From the NCBI GenBank assembly GCA_937873155.1, contig CALMVZ010000024.1:62001-126000 (forward strand): a stretch of 64,000 nucleotides of DNA, read 5' to 3'. The notes under the pieces are model-generated. The model saw only the letters and a program-made list of their open reading frames with translations. It ran no database searches and was not told the DNA's origin. The translations under genes were made by a program, and so were the position numbers. Below, piece by piece: positions 25,950 through 35,715 of the stretch; position 1 is the first letter of the stretch, and each line of letters opens with the position of its first letter. Source of the DNA: an uncultured Bacteroidota bacterium (GTDB lineage: Bacteria; Bacteroidota; Bacteroidia; B-17B0; Aurantibacillaceae).

Positions 25950-26360
25950 ATGATCAAAGCTGAAGTTAAATTAAGGGTAAGATATGGTGAGACCGATCAA
26001 ATGGGGTATGCGTATTACGGGGTATATGCCCAGTATTACGAGGTAGGCCGTGTTGAGACCATGCGTGTTCTTGGCTTTAGTTACAAAGATGTGGAAGCGA
26101 AAGGGATCTTGATGCCTGTAAGCGAATTTATAGTTAATTATAAAAAACCGGCTTACTACGATGATGAGGTTACGATTATAACCACAGTAAAGGAAATGCC
26201 AAAAGGTGCAAGGATCACATTTGATTACGAGTGTTACAACCAGCACAAAGAATTATTGAATACCGGAAAAGTGGTTCTTGTATTCATAGATAAAGCTAAA
26301 AATAAGCCCTGCGCGGCTCCCGAATGGTTCGTTTCAGCGGCCCAAAAATATTTTAAATAA
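25950..26360 (+). CDS. YbgC/FadM-type acyl-CoA thioesterase
   Basis: A 136-residue hotdog protein. RYGETDQMGYAYYGVYAQYYEVGR (11-34) contains the catalytic Asp and the Y-x-x-Y-x-E helix of the YbgC group; DYECYNQHKELLNTGKVVL is the central sheet. It hydrolyses acyl-CoA thioesters; YbgC relatives act with the Tol-Pal system, but no tol genes are nearby. I start at the ATG at 25950; an upstream in-frame start at 25887 would fall inside the -7 element and hairpins. Confidence 0.9.
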   Translation: MIKAEVKLRVRYGETDQMGYAYYGVYAQYYEVGRVETMRVLGFSYKDVEAKGILMPVSEFIVNYKKPAYYDDEVTIITTVKEMPKGARITFDYECYNQHKELLNTGKVVLVFIDKAKNKPCAAPEWFVSAAQKYFK

Positions 26361-26400
26361 ATAGAGGTAAAATCGTTAAATTCGCATCTCTTAATTTACC

Positions 26401-27540
26401 ATGACAACAGCTACTAAAAAAATTCAAATGGTTGACCTGAAAGGTCAGTATCTGAAAATAAAAAAGGAAGTGGATGCAGCGATCGCTGAAGTGATCGATA
26501 ATACGGCTTTCATTAATGGTCCTGCCGTAAAAGAATTCGCGGCCGACATGGAAAAATACCTGGGTATAAAGCATGTGATGCCGTGTGCTAATGGTACCGA
26601 TGCTTTGCAAATAGCAATGATGGCTCTGGATCTGAAGCCGGGGGATGAAGTTATCACAGCAAGTTTTACTTATGTGGCTACAGCGGAAGTTATCGGATTA
26701 TTAGGACTGAAACCGGTATTAGTGGATGTTTATCCGGATACGTTTGATATCAATATTGAAGCAATAGAAAAAGCAATTACTCCAAAAACAAAAGCAATTG
26801 TTCCTGTACATTTATTCGGACAATGTGCTGATATGGAACGAATAATGGCTGTTGCTAAAAAGCATAATTTGTTTGTGATTGAAGATGTGGCACAAGCGAT
26901 CGGAGCAGATTATACGTTCAGTGATGGTAAAAAAGCAAAAGCAGGAACGATCGGAACCATTGGTTGCACATCATTTTTCCCCAGTAAGAATTTAGGTTGT
27001 TATGGTGATGGCGGAGCTATGTACACGAATGATCCTGATCTTGCAGCAAAAATGAAAATGATCTCGCATCACGGACAAAGTGTACAATACGTGCATGATG
27101 TTTTAGGTGTGAATTCAAGATTAGATACTATACAAGCAGCGGTGTTAAAAGTGAAATTGAAACATTTGGATGAGTATGCTGCAGCAAGAAACAAAGCAGC
27201 TAACTATTATGATAAGGCGCTGGCAAACCACCCAAAATTAAAAACACCGAAGAGAGTAAAGAATTCAACCCACGTGTTCCATCAATATACTCTACAACTG
27301 AATGGTGTGGACAGAACAGCCTTAAGAGAGTTTTTATCCAATAAAGGAATTCCGGCGATGATCTATTATCCGATTCCTTTGCATATGCAAAAAGCTTATA
27401 AGGATGACAAGTATAAAGCAGGCGATTTTCCGGTGACTGAAAAATTATGTGCAAGTGTATTATCACTACCGATGCATACAGAGTTAGATGAAGACACTCT
27501 GAAATATATTACAGACTCAGTATTAGAATTCTGCAAATAA
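26401..27540 (+). CDS. DegT/DnrJ/EryC1-family sugar aminotransferase
   Basis: A 379-residue PLP-dependent aminotransferase of the sugar (ArnB/WbpE) type. PLP-binding residues seen are D162 and Q165 (EDVAQAIGA) and the Schiff-base lysine K196 in SFFPSKNLGCYGDGG; GTDAL near 65-69 holds the phosphate. It places an amino group from glutamate on a nucleotide-linked keto-sugar (C3 or C4). It is followed 19 bases later by ugd, so it is in an operon for UDP-linked sugars; a substrate derived from UDP-glucuronate is possible but unproven. Confidence 0.9.
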   Translation: MTTATKKIQMVDLKGQYLKIKKEVDAAIAEVIDNTAFINGPAVKEFAADMEKYLGIKHVMPCANGTDALQIAMMALDLKPGDEVITASFTYVATAEVIGLLGLKPVLVDVYPDTFDINIEAIEKAITPKTKAIVPVHLFGQCADMERIMAVAKKHNLFVIEDVAQAIGADYTFSDGKKAKAGTIGTIGCTSFFPSKNLGCYGDGGAMYTNDPDLAAKMKMISHHGQSVQYVHDVLGVNSRLDTIQAAVLKVKLKHLDEYAAARNKAANYYDKALANHPKLKTPKRVKNSTHVFHQYTLQLNGVDRTALREFLSNKGIPAMIYYPIPLHMQKAYKDDKYKAGDFPVTEKLCASVLSLPMHTELDEDTLKYITDSVLEFCK

Positions 27541-27559
27541 CAATTAGAAAAATTATTTT

Positions 27560-28882
27560 ATGAAGATCGCAATAGTAGGAACAGGTTACGTTGGATTAGT
27601 TACAGGTACTTGTTTTTCAGAAGTAGGTGTTGATGTTACTTGCGTTGACATCGACCAAAAAAAGATCGACAACTTAAACAAAGGTGTTCTTCCGATATAC
27701 GAACCCGGGTTAGAAGAAATGGTGATCCGTAATTCTCAAAAGCACCGTTTGCATTTTTCTACATCACTAAAAAATAGTATTAAAGATGTAGAAGTTGTTT
27801 TCATCGCAGTAGGAACTCCTCCTGATGAAGATGGTTCTGCGGATCTTAAATATGTATTAGGTGTTGCTTCCTCTATCGGAGAGCATATGACAAATCCATT
27901 GGTAGTAGTAACAAAATCTACGGTTCCTGTTACCACTGCTGAAAAAGTCAGAGGTGCTGTGCAATCTGCTTTAGATAAGCGCGGGGCAAAAATTGATTTC
28001 TATGTTGCATCAAACCCTGAATTCTTAAAAGAAGGAGCGGCTATTGAAGATTTCATGAAACCTGATCGTATCGTTGTTGGTACTGATAGGAAAGAGGCGG
28101 AAGAGATCATGAAGAAATTATACAAACCGTTTTTAATGAACGGGCATCCTATTATTTTCATGGATATCCCTTCAGCGGAAATGACTAAATACGCCGCGAA
28201 TGCTATGTTAGCTACAAAGATAAGTTTCATGAATGATGTTGCTAATCTGTGTGAGATCATGGGTGCAGATGTGAACATGGTCCGTAAAGGAATTGGAAGT
28301 GATACACGTATCGGGCAAAAATTTATTTACCCCGGAGTAGGTTACGGAGGAAGCTGTTTCCCGAAAGATGTGAAAGCATTAATTAAAACCGCGAAGGAAC
28401 AAGGGTATGATATGCGTATCCTTAATGCTGTTGAAGATGTGAATGAAGCTCAGAAAGAAGTGCTGTTCACCAAAGTAAAAAACCATTTTAAGAACGATCT
28501 GAAAGGAAAGAAATTCGCATTATGGGGATTATCTTTCAAGCCAAAAACAGATGATATGCGTGAAGCACCATCATTAGTTATTATAGAGAAATTATTGAAA
28601 GCCGGCGCTTCAGTTATTGCTTACGATCCGGTTGCCATGCATGAAGCGCACCGAATTTTAGGAGATACGATCACTTATACGGATGAATTAAATGATACTC
28701 TGAACGGTGCAGATGCTTTATTGATCATCACCGAGTGGCCTGAATTCCGGGTACCTGATTTTGATGAATTAGGAAAACGTTTAAAGAATAAAGTATTATT
28801 CGACGGCAGAAATATCTTCGATCCGGTTGAAATGAAAAAAATGGGATACGATTATTATTGTATCGGCGTAAAAACCAATTAG
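27560..28882 (+). CDS. ugd: UDP-glucose 6-dehydrogenase
   Basis: A 440-residue enzyme of standard length. N-terminal Rossmann loop [10 protein letters not shown] (7-16), the [12 protein letters not shown] segment (contains the catalytic Glu) and the active-site Cys in [12 protein letters not shown] (about 250-261) are all present. It oxidises UDP-glucose twice with NAD+ to UDP-glucuronate. The UDP-glucuronate decarboxylase lies two genes downstream. The short gene between them (28918) has its own flanking repeats and appears inserted into what was an ugd-uxs pair. Its stop codon lies next to the left repeat. Confidence 0.95.
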   Translation: MKIAIVGTGYVGLVTGTCFSEVGVDVTCVDIDQKKIDNLNKGVLPIYEPGLEEMVIRNSQKHRLHFSTSLKNSIKDVEVVFIAVGTPPDEDGSADLKYVLGVASSIGEHMTNPLVVVTKSTVPVTTAEKVRGAVQSALDKRGAKIDFYVASNPEFLKEGAAIEDFMKPDRIVVGTDRKEAEEIMKKLYKPFLMNGHPIIFMDIPSAEMTKYAANAMLATKISFMNDVANLCEIMGADVNMVRKGIGSDTRIGQKFIYPGVGYGGSCFPKDVKALIKTAKEQGYDMRILNAVEDVNEAQKEVLFTKVKNHFKNDLKGKKFALWGLSFKPKTDDMREAPSLVIIEKLLKAGASVIAYDPVAMHEAHRILGDTITYTDELNDTLNGADALLIITEWPEFRVPDFDELGKRLKNKVLFDGRNIFDPVEMKKMGYDYYCIGVKTN

Positions 28883-28892
28883 CCAATTTGAC

Positions 28893-28912
28893 AATTTGTC
28901 GATGTGACAATT
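28893..28912. repeat. Left inverted repeat of the S23 cassette
   Basis: AATTTGTCGATGTGACAATT, matching the reverse complement of 29289-29308 at 18 of 20 positions. It lies between the ugd stop codon and the S23 start codon. Confidence 0.75.
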
Positions 28913-28917
28913 AAAAA

Positions 28918-29310
28918 ATGGATACACGAAAAGAAAATATTATAGTTAAGCTGACTTTCGAGTTCGCTTTGGATATTGTCACTTTATCGGATCTTCTTGA
29001 AGAAAACAAGAAGTATGTTATCGCTCGTCAAATTCTAAAATCAGGGACTAGCATTGGTGCAAATGTTAGGGAAGCACAAAATGCAGAAAGTAAATCGGAT
29101 TTTATTCACAAAATGAAAATTGCTTTAAAAGAAGCTGACGAAACTCAATATTGGCTTGATATTATTCAGCAGTCTGAAGGGTATCCAGATACCAAATTGC
29201 TAAAAGAAAAGATTAATTCAATTGATAAGATACTTACTAAAATAGTAAGCTCTTCTAAAACAAATATAAAACCATTGTCAAATTATCAAATTGACAAATC
29301 GACAAATTAG
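28918..29310 (+). CDS. Four-helix-bundle protein (S23/IVS-type)
   Basis: A 130-residue protein with the family signature: [20 protein letters not shown] (central) and [19 protein letters not shown]. These four-helix-bundle proteins were first found encoded in intervening sequences of 23S rRNA genes and are related to the diversity-generating-retroelement accessory protein Avd; they are basic and can bind nucleic acid. Here the gene sits between ugd and uxs, where it has no metabolic sense. Imperfect 20-bp inverted repeats flank it, the right one overlapping its last codons. It is best read as a small insertion. Confidence 0.88.
   Translation: MDTRKENIIVKLTFEFALDIVTLSDLLEENKKYVIARQILKSGTSIGANVREAQNAESKSDFIHKMKIALKEADETQYWLDIIQQSEGYPDTKLLKEKINSIDKILTKIVSSSKTNIKPLSNYQIDKSTN
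29289..29308. repeat. Right inverted repeat of the S23 cassette
   Basis: AATTGACAAATCGACAAATT, inverse of the left repeat with two mismatches. It overlaps the final codons of the S23 gene, and related TCAAATT words extend left to about 29275. Confidence 0.75.
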
Positions 29311-29315
29311 TTATT

Positions 29316-30287
29316 ATGAAAAGAGTACTCATAACCGGAGCGGCTGGTTTTTTAGGATCACACTTATGCGACCGTTTTATTAAAGAAGGCATGAGAGTTG
29401 TCGCGATGGATAATTTAATTACCGGCGACTTAAAAAACATTGAACACCTTTTTAAGCTGGAGCAATTCGAGTTCTATCATCATGATGTAAGTAAATTCAT
29501 TCATGTTCCGGGCGATCTGGATTATATCATGCACTTTGCTTCTCCGGCAAGTCCGATCGATTATTTAAAAATTCCTATCCAAACTTTAAAGGTTTCTTCA
29601 TTGGGGACTCATAATGTTTTAGGATTAGCAAGAGTGAAAAAGGCAAGGGTTTTAGTTGCATCAACCAGCGAAGTTTACGGCGATCCTCACGTTCATCCGC
29701 AACCTGAAGAATATTGGGGACATGTGAATACAGTTGGTCCGCGTGGTTGTTATGATGAAGCAAAACGTTTCATGGAAGCAATGACGATGGCCTACAATAA
29801 TGTGCATGGTGTTGAAACCAGAATTGTGAGGATCTTCAATACATATGGTCCGCGCATGCGACTGAATGACGGACGTGTTTTACCTGCATTTATCGGGCAA
29901 GCTTTAAGAGGGGAAGATCTAACTATGTTTGGCGATGGTTCACAAACACGCAGTTTCTGTTATGTGGATGATCTTGTTGATGGTATTTACCGTTTGTTAA
30001 TGAGCGATTATCATTTGCCGGTTAACATTGGTAATCCAAGTGAAATTTCTATAAAAGAATTTGGTGAAGAGATCCTGAAATTAACAGGAGCAAAGCAAAA
30101 ATTAATTTCTTTGCCATTACCGAAAGACGATCCAAAACAACGTCAGCCAGATATCACAAAAGCAAAAGCCATTTTAGGCTGGGAGCCAAAAGTGAACAGG
30201 GCAGAAGGTTTAAAGATCACTTACGATTACTTTAAGTCTTTATCAAAAGAAGAACTTTCTAAAACAGAACACAGGCAATTCAGTTAA
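29316..30287 (+). CDS. UDP-glucuronate decarboxylase (UDP-xylose synthase)
   Basis: A 323-residue extended SDR. NAD+ loop GAAGFLGSH (8-16); active-site residues in TSEVYGDP (E119), Y146 and K150 of CYDEAKRF; and [15 protein letters not shown], all diagnostic of UXS rather than a generic epimerase. It converts UDP-glucuronate to UDP-xylose, the step after Ugd. Together with the aminotransferase upstream it supplies sugars for surface polysaccharide. It begins 5 bases after the S23 gene stop, with no visible promoter, so its expression probably depends on transcription from ugd through the insertion. Confidence 0.92.
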   Translation: MKRVLITGAAGFLGSHLCDRFIKEGMRVVAMDNLITGDLKNIEHLFKLEQFEFYHHDVSKFIHVPGDLDYIMHFASPASPIDYLKIPIQTLKVSSLGTHNVLGLARVKKARVLVASTSEVYGDPHVHPQPEEYWGHVNTVGPRGCYDEAKRFMEAMTMAYNNVHGVETRIVRIFNTYGPRMRLNDGRVLPAFIGQALRGEDLTMFGDGSQTRSFCYVDDLVDGIYRLLMSDYHLPVNIGNPSEISIKEFGEEILKLTGAKQKLISLPLPKDDPKQRQPDITKAKAILGWEPKVNRAEGLKITYDYFKSLSKEELSKTEHRQFS

Positions 30288-30290
30288 GCG

Positions 30291-30809
30291 TTGAGGTATT
30301 TATTAGTGATATCATTCTTTGTAGCCTCTGTTGTAAACGGACAAAGTGATTCAAAATATAAATACAGTAAGGCTTTATTAGAAGGGAAATGGTATGTTGT
30401 AGCCACTAATTTCCCAATGTGGCTGGACAAGAAGAATACTGATCCTAATTTTAATTACACCAATTTCAGGGAGAAGAAAGGCAAATTGATCTTTGATGAT
30501 TGTGTGATGTATTCTAAAAATAAGTCTCCCAAAAAGATCAAAGGGAAAGACAAACAAAAGCATTCTGACGAATTAAAATTCGCTTGGCGAGGAAAAGGTT
30601 TGTTAGCCCTATTTAAAAGTAATTGGAGAGTTATTGCAAGCGATAAGGAGGGGCGTTGGATAGTGATCTATTCTACGAAAACATTAGTGAGTCCGGAAGG
30701 AGTTGACGTTATTGCAAGGAAAAAAGATCTTTCTGAGAAGGAGATCCATAGTATCCTGGCGCATCTCGATAAGAAATACATTAAAAAACCAATTCAGGTA
30801 CTGCAATGA
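30291..30809 (+). CDS. Lipocalin-like secreted protein
   Basis: A 172-residue protein with a signal peptide (1-17, ending VVNGQ). EGKWYVVATNFPMWLD follows, close to the G-x-W and NFP motif that starts bacterial lipocalins (Blc). Later, GRWIVIYSTK resembles the second lipocalin strand pair. It would bind a hydrophobic ligand in the periplasm. The start is TTG at 30291, three bases after the uxs stop. Its 3' end overlaps the acylphosphatase start by four bases (ATGA). The lipocalin call is by motif only. Confidence 0.7.
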   Translation: MRYLLVISFFVASVVNGQSDSKYKYSKALLEGKWYVVATNFPMWLDKKNTDPNFNYTNFREKKGKLIFDDCVMYSKNKSPKKIKGKDKQKHSDELKFAWRGKGLLALFKSNWRVIASDKEGRWIVIYSTKTLVSPEGVDVIARKKDLSEKEIHSILAHLDKKYIKKPIQVLQ

Positions 30810-31081
30810 TCCGTCACTATGATATAGTTGTAAAAGGAAAAGTTCAAGGTGTTAGCTATCGATTTTCTACTCATCATAAAGCCATTGAACTCGGTTTAAC
30901 AGGATTAGTTAAAAATATGCCGGATGGTTCGGTATTTATTGAAGCTGAAGGAAAAGAGGAAGCCATCAATAAATTGATAGAGTGGTGTTATTACGGCCCG
31001 CCAAAAGCTAAAGTTTCAGAGGTAAACGCTACCGAAGGCGAAGTAAAGGGCTATAGGAACTTCGAACTGAAGCGTCTCTGA
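30806..31081 (+). CDS. acyP: Acylphosphatase
   Basis: A 91-residue protein, normal size. The catalytic residues are present: R19 in KGKVQGVSYRF and N37 in GLVKNMPDGSV. It hydrolyses acyl phosphates in the cytoplasm. Its ATG overlaps the stop of the lipocalin-like gene, so the two are co-translated although nothing links their roles. The final segment (GYRNFELKRL) also fits the family. Confidence 0.93.
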   Translation: MIRHYDIVVKGKVQGVSYRFSTHHKAIELGLTGLVKNMPDGSVFIEAEGKEEAINKLIEWCYYGPPKAKVSEVNATEGEVKGYRNFELKRL

Positions 31082-31187
31082 TTATTTGATAAGGTAAACC
31101 CCAAACGGAATTTCTGTAACTTTAATTATTAAAAACCTGCTGTTTAATAGTTTAAAATACATGTAACATAAAGCTTTTGAAGCAGTG

Positions 31188-31195
31188 TAACTTTG
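31188..31195 (+). promoter_or_regulatory. Promoter -7 element of the DUF5698 gene
   Basis: TAACTTTG, exact consensus, ends 5 bases before the ATG at 31201, so the mRNA is predicted to be almost leaderless. Confidence 0.55.
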
Positions 31196-31200
31196 TTATA

Positions 31201-31770
31201 ATGGATTTTGATTATTTTAACTGGATCATTTTACCGCTTCTTATCTTTCTGTCGCGGCTGGCTGATGTGTCGTTAGCAACACTTCGTCATATTTTCGTTT
31301 CCAAGGGTTACAAAACATTAGTTCCCATTCTTGGTTTTTTTGAAGTTTTAATTTGGCTAATTGCTATTCGTCAAATTTTTAATAACGTAGATAATTTAGC
31401 CTGTTATATTGCCTGGGCAGGCGGTTTCAGTGCAGGAACTTATTTAGGCATGTACATCGAGGAAAAATTAGCTCTTGGTATGCAGATCATCAGAATTATC
31501 ACTCACGAAAATACAGATGAACTTATAGAAGCATTCAAAAAATACCAACAAGGTGTTACAATAGTTGACGGACAAGGAGCTATCGGCCCCGTGAAGGTAA
31601 TTTTTACAGTTGTACGCCGCACTACTAAAAATGAAATAATAAAATTGATACACGAGCATTCACCGGATGCTTTTTATTCTATTGAAGATGTGAAAAGTTC
31701 TTCCCACGGTTTTTTTAAGAATGGAAATAATTCTTCCGCTTTTAAAAGAATGTTCTCTTTATCTAAATAA
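31201..31770 (+). CDS. DUF5698/DUF2179 (UPF0316) membrane protein
   Basis: A 189-residue protein. The N-terminal half has three membrane helices (about 8-28, 38-56 and 66-82) with the conserved RLADVSLATLRHIFVSKG segment; the C-terminal half (about 95-170) is a DUF2179 domain of two beta-alpha-beta units (GVTIVDGQGAIG and IIKLIHEHSPDAFYSIEDV), seen in bacterial proteins that bind small ligands such as nucleotides. Function is unknown. I take the ATG at 31201; the TTG at 31177 lies upstream of the -7 element. It is convergent with the T9SS gene and overlaps its end by 12 bases. Confidence 0.85.
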   Translation: MDFDYFNWIILPLLIFLSRLADVSLATLRHIFVSKGYKTLVPILGFFEVLIWLIAIRQIFNNVDNLACYIAWAGGFSAGTYLGMYIEEKLALGMQIIRIITHENTDELIEAFKKYQQGVTIVDGQGAIGPVKVIFTVVRRTTKNEIIKLIHEHSPDAFYSIEDVKSSSHGFFKNGNNSSAFKRMFSLSK

Positions 31771-32757
31771 AGTGATCTGACCGGTACGCGGTACTTTTTT
31801 ACCGGTATTCTTCTCTATAGTTTCTATCCTGTAAATATAAATGTCATCCGGACATAAATTCCCTTTGTAACGACCGTCCCATTTCGCATTTACATTAGTA
31901 CTGGTAAAAACAACGTTGTCCCAGCGGTCTTCAATAGTGATACTGTAATAACTGTACTCGCAGGTTAAGTGAGGATAGAAGTAATCATTCTTTCCGTCTT
32001 CATTCGGTGTAAAACTATTTGGAATTAAGATCTCGCAATCGCAGGCTTTTAATTTCACATTAACGCTGTCAACGCTGATCCCGCACATCTTACTTTCTGT
32101 TTTTACCCAATATACGCCTTCTTTATGCGGAACTATACTATTCGCTGTTGAACCATTGTTCCAGACTATTTTACTTCCTGCAGCCGGTTTAACACTGAGT
32201 ACTTTATTCTCATCACTCATGCAAAATGTAACTTCATTACCGAAACTTGGAACTGAGGCTTTATAAAAACTAACATTGATATTATTCGTGATGGCACAAC
32301 CGTGATTATTAATTTTTACGGTATACTTTCCGGCTGTTTCTACACGGATCCTTGGTGTGGTCTCGTCTGTATTCCACAAATATGTATATGCGGTGTTTTT
32401 TATCCCGATAAGTGCGCTGTTACTGTTACAGATCAAAGTGTCATTCAGTTTTAATTTTGGCCGCTCGTAATACTTTACATAAACACTATCCGTATAAATA
32501 GTATTATTACTGTTGATCCGCAGGTAATATTTTCCTTCTTCACGCGCCGGTAAGATCTTGTAATTATCCTTAATAGCAGTCGGCGTTCTCCAGTGATAAA
32601 AAGGATTTTTTCCGATCGAATTGCTTTTTCCTTCTAAAAAAGCAGTATCGCCCCTGCAGATGCCAATGGTATCCGGCAGCAAATTGACCTGCGCTTTGCC
32701 TGCAAAACAGAAGAATAGAAAAAGGTATGTGATTATTTTTTTCAGTTTACAGTTCAA
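31759..32757 (-). CDS. T9SS type B sorting-domain protein
   Basis: A 332-residue secreted protein: signal peptide (ending FAGKAQ), about three Ig-like repeats each carrying an YLWNT- or IVWNNG-like core, then a type B sorting domain beginning CDCEILIPNSFTPNEDGKND (about 240) with the YSITIEDRWDN and AKWDGRYKG pattern. It is bound for the surface through the type IX system. Its start overlaps the end of the histidine kinase gene by 11 bases, a translational coupling that suggests its production is tied to the two-component system. No enzyme domain is visible. Confidence 0.9.
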   Translation of the reverse strand: MNCKLKKIITYLFLFFCFAGKAQVNLLPDTIGICRGDTAFLEGKSNSIGKNPFYHWRTPTAIKDNYKILPAREEGKYYLRINSNNTIYTDSVYVKYYERPKLKLNDTLICNSNSALIGIKNTAYTYLWNTDETTPRIRVETAGKYTVKINNHGCAITNNINVSFYKASVPSFGNEVTFCMSDENKVLSVKPAAGSKIVWNNGSTANSIVPHKEGVYWVKTESKMCGISVDSVNVKLKACDCEILIPNSFTPNEDGKNDYFYPHLTCEYSYYSITIEDRWDNVVFTSTNVNAKWDGRYKGNLCPDDIYIYRIETIEKNTGKKVPRTGQITLFR

Positions 32758-35680
32758 GTGTTATAGTTATGATAGTTCCGTGATCTTTAGGGTTAAGGAC
32801 ACTTTTGTCTTCCATCTTCACATTTTGTTTTTTATTATAAAGCTTAGAGTTCAGTTCCAGGATATTTGAGATGGTTGATGTTCCCAACGATTTGTGGCTG
32901 CTCTTAGCATGTTCTTTAGCTTTTATCAGGCCGATACCATCATCCTGTATAGTGATCAGTAATTCATTTTTTTTGCTTTTCCTGAAGCTGATAGTAAGTG
33001 TTCCGTGTTCGTGTTTAGGTAAAATACCGTGAATAATGGAATTCTCTGCATGCGGCTGAATGATCATGTTTGGGATCGAGATATCATCTATATTAATTGA
33101 AGGATCAACTTCAATTTTAAAATCAAATTTATTTTTGAAACGCTCTTTCTCAAGATCCAGGTAATAATTTAAACGTACCACTTCATCCCGTAAAGTAATT
33201 TGGCTTTGTGCCGCTTTCTCAATGATCATACGTATAAGTCGCGAGAATTTGGCAAGATATTCACTCGCCATCAAACTATTGTTCGTGTTAATGTAGTTCT
33301 GGATAGAAGTTAAAGAGTTAAAGATGAAATGCGGACTTAATAAAGAGTTCATGGCCTGGTGCTTCAGTAAATTGATCTGTTGTTCATCTGCGATCCGCTT
33401 CTTGGCCTTACGTTTTACATTCTTTACCCAGAAGTAGCTGACAGTAATTATCAAAAATAATGCCGCAATACTTACAAAAATGTAAAGTCCGCCTGTTTCT
33501 TTAAAGGATTCTTCTTTTTCGAGGTCAATATTTACCGGAGCACTCCAGTTAATATTATCCAGTGAGCTTATTATTTGAATGCTGTGTTTACCACCTTCCA
33601 CTGAAGGGAATGTCAACTCAAAATCTGTAAATGAAGTAAATTGCCCTTTATCTTTCTTGTATTTAAAGGATTGTTTATTTGGCTTATTAAAAACAGGACT
33701 GGAAAATTTAATGGTCAGATCGCTTTGAGATGCTTTTAATTTTAATAACCCGGTCGTGTAAGGTACTTCTACACCATCAATGATCAAAGAGGTAATACGT
33801 ATTCCATCCGGCTTAAACCGCGTTGCTATCAGTTCTTTTGTATCTGCAATTGAAATGCCCCTGTCAGTTGCAATACAAGCTGTGGCGCCGCTGAAAATAA
33901 CATCGTTGATAGTATTGGATAAAAGGCCTGAAGATTTATTATATTTTGTGATCGGGTTAAGGTCCATATCACACATGAATAAACCATTCAACGTAGCAAG
34001 CCAGATGTGGTTATCGTAAGCTTTTATCTTCTTAACTGCGGTTAATTTTATTGTACCCGAATTTGTTTTAAGCTCACTGATCAGTTTCTTATCTTCATAG
34101 ATACTTAATCCTCCTTCGTGGGCAATGTAAACTTTATTATTGATGAGACAAATATGATTGACAGGAAAATTAAATATTGAATCGGTACTATTACTGCGTT
34201 TTTTTGTAGACTGATCAGCGATCGTTAAACCATTAGACGTGCCAATGAAAAGCAGGTTATCCTTTTTCAGTATAGAAGTGACCTTAGTTCTGTAATCCGG
34301 AAAAGACAAAATTGTATCAAACACTTTTCCTGTTGAGATATTGAACTTATAAATGGTCCCTGCATCAACCATCAAAGGCTCTTTTCCATTATCGGACAAG
34401 TAAACGTATTTAGACTCGATGGGATTGAACCTCAAAATATTCTTCCCGCTTATTAAACTTTTTTTTGTGGTACTGAAAGTTCCCTGTACGGAATAATAAT
34501 AGTCGTTTTGATTTGAAACAATATTGTAAATAGGTTCTGAGAAACTTTCATCCGGGCCCGAAAGGGTTTGTAAACCGTAGGTTTTGTAATTGAAGCCATA
34601 CAATCCATTACTTGTCGCTGTAAGGATGTAATCATCTCTCACAGCAACTTCATTCACAGTAAGGTTCTTATCTTTTATGCTGAATGAAAAATTATTTAAG
34701 AATGGATTTTGGATAAAGTATACCCCATCATTGAACGTGCTCACCCAAATGTTCTCATCATTGTCTTTTGAAATGCTATTCAATACCGTTGTTGAAATAT
34801 TAAGATTCTCAAAAACATCATAGGTTTGGTTATTCTCAAATAGGAAAAGGGTATTATCAGGTTTGGTAGTAAACCAAAATCGACCGAAACGGTCTACATT
34901 TAGTTTACGGATCGGTTTTGCAAAATCAATTAGAAAGGTCTTGGCTGCTTTGAATTTCGGAAAGTATTCTTTATCCACCCTGTAATTTTTATCGAGTACA
35001 ATGATCTTATTGTCGGAGCCGATAACTAAATTTCCTTCTTTATTGTTGGTGATCGAATAAACGGGAATATCCTTCAGTAATTTTATTTTAACTTGTTTAG
35101 GCCCTTCTAATAAATAGATCCCATCTGACCGCCCGATATAAACTTTGTTGTCCGCATTCTTAAAAATGCAATAGGGCGTATTGAAATCGAGATCGTTTTT
35201 TTTCCGGATACCATCCCCGAAAAATTCTTTCGTTTTTAAATTGACACAACCGAAGGTGGCCTCTGGAATGAGATTGTAAGCATAATCACCGCTGATCTGG
35301 ATCTCATCAGTTGATTTACCGCCGAATTTCAGATCTTCATTTTTTTTTGCTGTGAAAGTTTTAAGGTCCACTTCAAAAGCGCCCTCGTCATTCGATACTA
35401 AAAGCTTATCACCGTTGAAATTGATGTTGCGGATATAATTGGTCTTTAGATTCCTTACCCGTAACTGAATGAAATTATAACCATCGTAAGAGTAGATCCC
35501 GTTGGCAGTTGCAAAATACATTAACGACGAACCCGGTGATTGCTTAATTGCCCATACGTTAGTGTTGTTCAATCCGTCTTCCGGACCGTAATGCTGGTAT
35601 GTGAACGATTTATCCTGTGCCTTTAAAAGACAGGAGAATAGAATAAGTAAGCAGGGCAAATATGATCTGAAGTTTGCCAA
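32747..35680 (-). CDS. Propeller-type LytS-family sensor histidine kinase
   Basis: A 977-residue membrane kinase: signal peptide, a large periplasmic region of two-component-regulator propeller repeats (about 25-640; HIWLATLNGLFMCD is one example), a Y_Y_Y-like Ig domain (about 655-720), one membrane helix (about 732-753), and a cytoplasmic His_kinase domain. The phosphorylated His lies in LLSPHFIFNSLTSIQNYI (about 785); the N-box is QPHAENSIIHGI and the G-box DDGIGL. It is shorter than the hybrid Bacteroides kinases and lacks a fused receiver. The response regulator gene is 36 bases upstream. Signal unknown. Confidence 0.9.
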   Translation of the reverse strand: MANFRSYLPCLLILFSCLLKAQDKSFTYQHYGPEDGLNNTNVWAIKQSPGSSLMYFATANGIYSYDGYNFIQLRVRNLKTNYIRNINFNGDKLLVSNDEGAFEVDLKTFTAKKNEDLKFGGKSTDEIQISGDYAYNLIPEATFGCVNLKTKEFFGDGIRKKNDLDFNTPYCIFKNADNKVYIGRSDGIYLLEGPKQVKIKLLKDIPVYSITNNKEGNLVIGSDNKIIVLDKNYRVDKEYFPKFKAAKTFLIDFAKPIRKLNVDRFGRFWFTTKPDNTLFLFENNQTYDVFENLNISTTVLNSISKDNDENIWVSTFNDGVYFIQNPFLNNFSFSIKDKNLTVNEVAVRDDYILTATSNGLYGFNYKTYGLQTLSGPDESFSEPIYNIVSNQNDYYYSVQGTFSTTKKSLISGKNILRFNPIESKYVYLSDNGKEPLMVDAGTIYKFNISTGKVFDTILSFPDYRTKVTSILKKDNLLFIGTSNGLTIADQSTKKRSNSTDSIFNFPVNHICLINNKVYIAHEGGLSIYEDKKLISELKTNSGTIKLTAVKKIKAYDNHIWLATLNGLFMCDMDLNPITKYNKSSGLLSNTINDVIFSGATACIATDRGISIADTKELIATRFKPDGIRITSLIIDGVEVPYTTGLLKLKASQSDLTIKFSSPVFNKPNKQSFKYKKDKGQFTSFTDFELTFPSVEGGKHSIQIISSLDNINWSAPVNIDLEKEESFKETGGLYIFVSIAALFLIITVSYFWVKNVKRKAKKRIADEQQINLLKHQAMNSLLSPHFIFNSLTSIQNYINTNNSLMASEYLAKFSRLIRMIIEKAAQSQITLRDEVVRLNYYLDLEKERFKNKFDFKIEVDPSINIDDISIPNMIIQPHAENSIIHGILPKHEHGTLTISFRKSKKNELLITIQDDGIGLIKAKEHAKSSHKSLGTSTISNILELNSKLYNKKQNVKMEDKSVLNPKDHGTIITITLEL

Positions 35681-35715
35681 ATAAGGGCTATCCCGTTGAG
35701 GAATAAAGGTACTAT

